A stretch of DNA of 10,412 bases, taken from contig DLMV01000017.1 in assembly GCA_002478225.1 (NCBI GenBank), positions 25,726-36,137 on the forward strand. The letters run 5' to 3'. A program made the position numbers and the translations under genes. The number at the start of each line of letters is the position of its first letter. Positions within the stretch are counted from its first letter, which is position 1. Below are positions 7,512-10,412 of this stretch, in pieces. The stretch comes from Deltaproteobacteria bacterium UBA7527 (GTDB lineage Bacteria; Desulfobacterota; Syntrophorhabdia; Syntrophorhabdales; Syntrophorhabdaceae). The notes under the pieces were generated by a model, which was not told the origin of the DNA, ran no database searches, and saw only the letters and a list, made by a program, of their open reading frames with translations.

Positions 7512-7573
7512 CATGGCGAAACATGCGGAAGTCGAGGGGGGAAGAAATAAGTATAGTCCTGGATGAGGATAAA

Positions 7574-7604
7574 AAAATGGCCGGCATGATCTGCCGGCCA
7601 TTTT
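7574..7604. terminator. Bidirectional intrinsic terminator between convergent operons
   Basis: A perfect 13-base inverted repeat (AAAATGGCCGGCA, 7574-7586; TGCCGGCCATTTT, 7592-7604) surrounds a five-base loop, TGATC. On the minus strand it is followed by a run of seven T (complement of 7577-7571), ideal for ending the acyl-CoA dehydrogenase/biotin carrier/ATPase operon 18 bases after its last stop codon. On the plus strand it is followed by TTTTAATTT, so it may also stop transcription from the TRAP operon, although that gene ends some 320 bases earlier. Confidence 0.9.
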
Positions 7605-7622
7605 AATTTACAATCAGTTTTG

Positions 7623-8402
7623 TTAAGCGGTCTTCTCGAGCGCTATCCTTGCAGCGCCAAGAGCGCCTACGATCTGCGGTTCAACATAGATCTTCAAAGG
7701 CAGGCTCAGCGCAGCCTCAAGGGCCTTCACGACCCCGATGTTCTTTGCAACCCCGCCTGTCATAACGACCTCTTTCTCGGCTCCTCCGATCCTGCTGATG
7801 AGGCCCATGGTCCTGTCAGCAATAGCCTTATGGATACCATACAGAATATCCTCCAGCTCTTCGCCTTCGCTGACCAGGGATATGACCTCTGACTCTGCAA
7901 ATACAGTGCAGATGCTGCTGATCGTAAGTTCTTTCTTATGTTTTAGAGAACTATCGCCGATCCTGTCGAGTTCAACATTCAGGGCCTTTGCCATAACTTC
8001 GATGAACCTTCCCGTACCGGCCGCGCACTTATCGTTCATCTCAAATTCAACGACATTGCCCTTCCCATCGACCTTTATTACTTTTGTATCCTGGCCGCCG
8101 ATATCAATGATCGTCCGAGCTTCCGGAAAAAGGTAATTAACCCCCCTCGCGATGCAGGTAATCTCTGTGATCGCCTGTTTGGCGAAGGATGCCCTCTTTC
8201 TTCCGCAACCGGTCGCAATGATATATGACACGTCAGAGATGTTCTTACCGGGATATGCAAGGACCTTATTGAGCGCCATCTCTGCAGTCTTCTTTGAATC
8301 TGCGCCGGTCTGCAAAATGTCATACCCGACTATTCCCTTCTCATTGTCAAAAAGAAGGGCTTCAGTTGTAATGGAACCAATGTCTATTCCGGCAACTAAC
8401 AT
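7623..8402 (-). CDS. 2-hydroxyacyl-CoA dehydratase activator / BadF-BcrA-type ATPase
   Basis: This 259-residue ASKHA-fold ATPase of the HgdC/BadF/BcrA family acts in the cytoplasm. Such proteins form dimers with one bridging [4Fe-4S] cluster and use ATP to drive a low-potential electron into a 2-hydroxyacyl-CoA dehydratase or benzoyl-CoA reductase. Visible features are the phosphate-1 loop GIDIGSITTEALLFD (about 5-19), GCGRKR (65-70), the second phosphate loop IIDIGGQDTKVIKVD (about 98-112), adenosine-site MTGGVAKN (214-221), and the two cluster ligands Cys126 (NDKCAAGTGRF) and Cys165 (SSICTVFAESE), matching in spacing the ligands of the Acidaminococcus activator. Length matches a stand-alone activator. 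AAAGGAG (about 8419-8413) overlaps the biotin-carrier stop, so the genes are co-transcribed. No dehydratase or reductase subunits lie in the window, so its electron acceptor is unknown. Confidence 0.93.
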   Translation of the reverse strand: MLVAGIDIGSITTEALLFDNEKGIVGYDILQTGADSKKTAEMALNKVLAYPGKNISDVSYIIATGCGRKRASFAKQAITEITCIARGVNYLFPEARTIIDIGGQDTKVIKVDGKGNVVEFEMNDKCAAGTGRFIEVMAKALNVELDRIGDSSLKHKKELTISSICTVFAESEVISLVSEGEELEDILYGIHKAIADRTMGLISRIGGAEKEVVMTGGVAKNIGVVKALEAALSLPLKIYVEPQIVGALGAARIALEKTA

Positions 8403-8417
8403 TTCTCGATCGCTCCT

Positions 8418-8633
8418 TTATTCAATAATAGCAAGAACTGCGTCTGCCTCTACTTCCTGCCCTACAGCAACTTTGATCTCCTTGATCACGCCGGACGCCG
8501 GAGAAACAATGGGCATCTCCATCTTCATTGCCTCAAGCGTTGCGATCTGATCGTCTTCCGCAACCTTATCGCCGACCTTAACATTCACCCCTACTATTTT
8601 GCCAACCATTGGAACGGTAACTTCTGTAGCCAT
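8418..8633 (-). CDS. Free-standing biotin carrier (biotinyl/lipoyl attachment domain) protein
   Basis: This 71-residue protein consists of almost nothing but one biotinyl domain. The start is ATG at 8633, with a perfect AAGGAGG six bases upstream; a longer reading frame beginning at 8693 would lack this signal and overlap the preceding gene. EAMKME (residues 34-39) is the canonical biotinylation motif with Lys37 as acceptor. Glycine/valine-rich half-sites before and after (VGKIVGVNVKVGDKV; ASGVIKEIKVAVGQEV) give the two-fold barrel. It should swing carboxyl-biotin between the subunits of a biotin-dependent carboxylase or a Na+-pumping decarboxylase such as the glutaconyl-CoA type. The usual Ala/Pro-rich linker and membrane anchor of decarboxylase gamma subunits are absent. 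The genes lie 25 bases after the dehydrogenase and 15 before the ATPase. Carboxyltransferase partners are not in the window. Confidence 0.9.
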   Translation of the reverse strand: MATEVTVPMVGKIVGVNVKVGDKVAEDDQIATLEAMKMEMPIVSPASGVIKEIKVAVGQEVEADAVLAIIE

Positions 8634-8658
8634 AAAAAACCTCCTTAAGATTTGCTGT

Positions 8659-9816
8659 TTACGCTTTTCTGTAACCCAGTGCAAACTGGGCAATGATCAT
8701 CTTCTGTATGTTCGAGGTCCCTTCAACGATCTGGTAAGACTTCGCATCCCTCAGGAACCTTTCAACGGGGTACTCGGAGGAGAACCCATATGAACCGAAT
8801 ATCTTCACTGCTTCAGATGCGCAGAAATTTGCCGACTCTGCGCAATAGTATTTTGCCATCGAAGTCTCGAGGGTATTGTTCATCCCCTGATCTTTCTGCC
8901 ATGCTGCCCTCAGAAGCAGGAGTTTTGCCGCCTCGTGCTCTACGGACATTCTTCCGATCTGTTCCTGTATCATCTGGAACTGTCCGATGGCCTGGCCGAA
9001 CTGTTCCCTCTCGTTTGCGTATTTGCAAGCTTCTTCAATACAGCTCTGTGCTACGCCGACTGCCCGGGCTGCAGAGCTTAATCTTGTATAGTTGAGCATG
9101 GTCATACATATCGCGAAACCCTGTCCGGGTTTTCCAAGAAGAGCGCTCTTCGGGACCTTTGCTTCTTCGAAGAATATCTCGCCCGTTGGAGCGCAGAACA
9201 GGCCAAGTTTTGAGGTAATTGCCCTCTGGACAATGCCAGGCGTATTAAAATCGATAAAGAATGCCGACATGCCTTTATGCTTTGCAGCTTTGTCCGTCAT
9301 GGCGTACACAACCCCGCATCCGCAATAGGGCACACCGGATATCCATGTTTTTGTGCCGTTAAGGATGTAGCCGTCGTCCACCTCTACCGCTGTCGTTTTC
9401 ATGCTGGCGACATCCGAGCCGGAGTTCGGTTCTGTGATCGCAAAACAGCCGCCGCTTGTCCCTGCGATCAATCCGGGGAGGAACTGCTCTTTCAGCGCAT
9501 CGCTTCCGAATTTCAGCAGAACGTTCTGAGGACCATTCATCTGAAGGTTAAAAGGAAGACCCCAGGATGGGCTGACTCTGGCAACCTCCATTGCCATAAG
9601 CGTGGCAGCCATGTTGCCCTCCTCGAGCCCAAGTCCGCCGTACTGCTCGGGCGCGAGACATGCAAACATACCCTGATCTCCCATTTTCTTCAGGATCTCC
9701 GGACGGTATTTATGCTCCTTCTCGTCTTCTTCCATGGTAGGTTTGATATTCTTCACTGCAAAGTCGTACGCCATTTTGCGCATTGATTCAAGTTCATCAG
9801 AAATCTTAAAATCCAT
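8659..9816 (-). CDS. Acyl-CoA dehydrogenase (FAD-dependent)
   Basis: This 385-residue flavoprotein of the short/medium-chain acyl-CoA dehydrogenase family introduces a 2,3-double bond into an acyl-CoA and passes electrons to electron-transfer flavoprotein. ATG at 9816 has AGGAAAGGAG about nine bases upstream. The first family signature is present as AITEPNSGSDVAS (about 126-138), followed by TWIS at 157-160 (FAD contact), NEREQFGQAIGQFQ in the helical C-terminal domain, and YQIVEGTSNIQKMIIA, where Glu365 is the expected catalytic base. The second signature reads KIFGSYGFSSEYPVERFLRD; the residue usually Gln is Lys. Chain-length or dicarboxylate preference cannot be fixed; a glutaryl-CoA-type role would suit the biotin carrier next door but is only inference. 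First gene of a three-gene operon. Confidence 0.94.
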   Translation of the reverse strand: MDFKISDELESMRKMAYDFAVKNIKPTMEEDEKEHKYRPEILKKMGDQGMFACLAPEQYGGLGLEEGNMAATLMAMEVARVSPSWGLPFNLQMNGPQNVLLKFGSDALKEQFLPGLIAGTSGGCFAITEPNSGSDVASMKTTAVEVDDGYILNGTKTWISGVPYCGCGVVYAMTDKAAKHKGMSAFFIDFNTPGIVQRAITSKLGLFCAPTGEIFFEEAKVPKSALLGKPGQGFAICMTMLNYTRLSSAARAVGVAQSCIEEACKYANEREQFGQAIGQFQMIQEQIGRMSVEHEAAKLLLLRAAWQKDQGMNNTLETSMAKYYCAESANFCASEAVKIFGSYGFSSEYPVERFLRDAKSYQIVEGTSNIQKMIIAQFALGYRKA

Positions 9817-9861
9817 AGTTTTTCTCTCCTTTCCTAACGATATTGTGAAACTATTAACAAG

Positions 9862-9873
9862 GCTAATATTAGC
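9862..9873. promoter_or_regulatory. Palindromic operator candidate over the -10 box
   Basis: GCTAATATTAGC is a perfect 12-base palindrome that fully contains the -10 hexamer of the promoter, a typical repressor position. One half-site, GCTAAT, occurs again at 9895-9900, directly abutting the -35 box and 33 bases (about three helical turns) from the first. The adjacent GntR/FCD regulator is the natural candidate to bind here, by inference from proximity only. Confidence 0.5.
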
Positions 9874-9894
9874 AAAGCACCCTTTCTATGTCAA
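9866..9894 (-). promoter_or_regulatory. Sigma70-like promoter of the acyl-CoA dehydrogenase operon
   Basis: On the minus strand TTGACA (9894-9889) and TAATAT (9871-9866) are separated by exactly 17 bases. The -10 box lies about 50 bases upstream of the start codon at 9816. It is the only clear promoter-like pair between the regulator gene and the operon. Confidence 0.75.
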
Positions 9895-9971
9895 GCTAAT
9901 TTTCAGAAATAAATTGTATCTTTTTTTGTCTTAATCCCCTTGCGCCTCACGTTGAACGCCTTATGGCCGTA

Positions 9972-10412
9972 TTACTCTTTCCCCATTCTTTTCAGAGACG
10001 GTTCGATCGAGTTCAGGATAGCCATAACGTGCTGCTCGATCAAACGGTTTGCTTTTGACGCTTTACCTGACGCAAGGAGCTCATAGATCTTACGATGGCT
10101 GACCTTCTTGTATTGCGGAAACTTCTTAAAATACATAGATGTGAGCCGGTTTGTCACAAATGGCTCTGTTATGCTCACATAAAGCCGCATAAGGATCTGG
10201 TTCTGGCTCATTTCTACAATGTACTTGTGAAAGCGGTAGTGAAGAGCTGTGTATCGCTCAATATTGCGCTTTTTAAATGCCTCGTCCATATCGTCCAGGA
10301 GTCGCGCCAGCACATCAAGGTTGTCAGGGGTAACTTTGCGCATGGCCAGCTTTATAGCCAAGCCTTCGATCGAAGCCCTGACCTCGGTGGCTTCCCTGAG
10401 GCTTTCCACTGA
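9972..10412 (-). CDS. GntR/FadR-family transcriptional regulator, FCD effector domain (N-terminus beyond window)
   Basis: The open frame enters from the right edge and ends at TAA 9974-9972, giving 146 residues. It starts inside the protein: the sequence begins at the ligand-binding FCD domain (EATEVRASIEGLAIKLAMRK), so the winged-helix DNA-binding domain lies beyond position 10412. A GTG at 10409 is only an internal Val. FCD features are the all-helical pattern, RFHKYIVEMS, SHRKIYELLASG and LIEQHVMAIL, supplying three conserved His metal or effector ligands. The position that is usually Asp four residues before the first His reads as His here (LHYRFH). Such regulators commonly repress nearby catabolic genes until an acyl-CoA or organic acid binds. 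It lies on the same strand 155 bases before the acyl-CoA dehydrogenase operon, which it may control. Confidence 0.88.
   Translation of the reverse strand, partial: SVESLREATEVRASIEGLAIKLAMRKVTPDNLDVLARLLDDMDEAFKKRNIERYTALHYRFHKYIVEMSQNQILMRLYVSITEPFVTNRLTSMYFKKFPQYKKVSHRKIYELLASGKASKANRLIEQHVMAILNSIEPSLKRMGKE

Noticed and set aside
7094..7587. Minus-strand open frames of 130 and 83 codons with Ser/Ile/Leu/Asp/Thr repeats
   Set aside because: They are translations of the 7-base repeat array, one overlapping the end of the intact permease gene antisense, with no ribosome sites and no domain.
8634..8693. Twenty-residue N-terminal extension of the biotin carrier
   Set aside because: It overlaps the end of the dehydrogenase gene; the ATG at 8633 has a perfect AAGGAGG at the right distance, and the biotinyl fold starts there.
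9901..9971. Terminator for the GntR-family gene
   Set aside because: A T-rich complement follows the stop on the minus strand, but no stem longer than about four bases precedes it, so it cannot be supported.

Overview
The window reads as chromosomal DNA from an anaerobic, probably syntrophic or sulfate-reducing deltaproteobacterium (Syntrophorhabdus-like Desulfobacterota). This is inferred from gene content: Gct-type CoA-transferase subunits, a BadF/HgdC-type ATPase, an acyl-CoA dehydrogenase and a TAXI-TRAP uptake system. No rRNA or other phylogenetic marker is present, so the assignment is tentative. Nearly all genes concern uptake of organic acids or handling of acyl-CoA thioesters.

Layout. 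(1) 1-1611, minus strand: a two-gene CoA-transferase operon. The alpha subunit is complete and the beta subunit runs off the left edge; a promoter candidate lies at 1684-1717. (2) 1752-3546, minus strand: gene remains. These are the C-terminal half of a TAXI-type TRAP permease, broken by two single-base frameshifts, joined to a 5'-truncated saccharopine dehydrogenase-like gene. (3) 3688-7252, plus strand: an intact TAXI-TRAP transport operon with its own sigma70-like promoter. It encodes a Tat-exported binding protein, a DUF1850 membrane-anchored protein and a 4TM/12TM fused permease. (4) 7253-7622: a 370-base region between convergent genes. It holds a degenerate 7-base-periodic repeat array (about 7261-7511) and a strong bidirectional hairpin terminator (7574-7604). 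(5) 7623-9894, minus strand: a three-gene operon of acyl-CoA dehydrogenase, free-standing 71-residue biotin carrier and 2-hydroxyacyl-CoA dehydratase/benzoyl-CoA reductase-type activator ATPase. It has a clear promoter whose -10 box lies in a perfect 12-base palindrome. (6) 9972-10412, minus strand: the C-terminal FCD effector domain of a GntR/FadR-family regulator, whose DNA-binding part lies beyond the right edge.

How the parts may fit together: the TRAP system imports an organic acid, the CoA-transferase activates it by CoA exchange, and the acyl-CoA dehydrogenase oxidises it. The biotin carrier would serve a decarboxylase or carboxylase, and the ATPase would energise a radical dehydratase or ring reductase. 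The catalytic partners of the last two are not in the window, so substrate and pathway are unknown. The combination recalls glutarate/glutaconate/2-hydroxyglutarate CoA chemistry, but that is inference.
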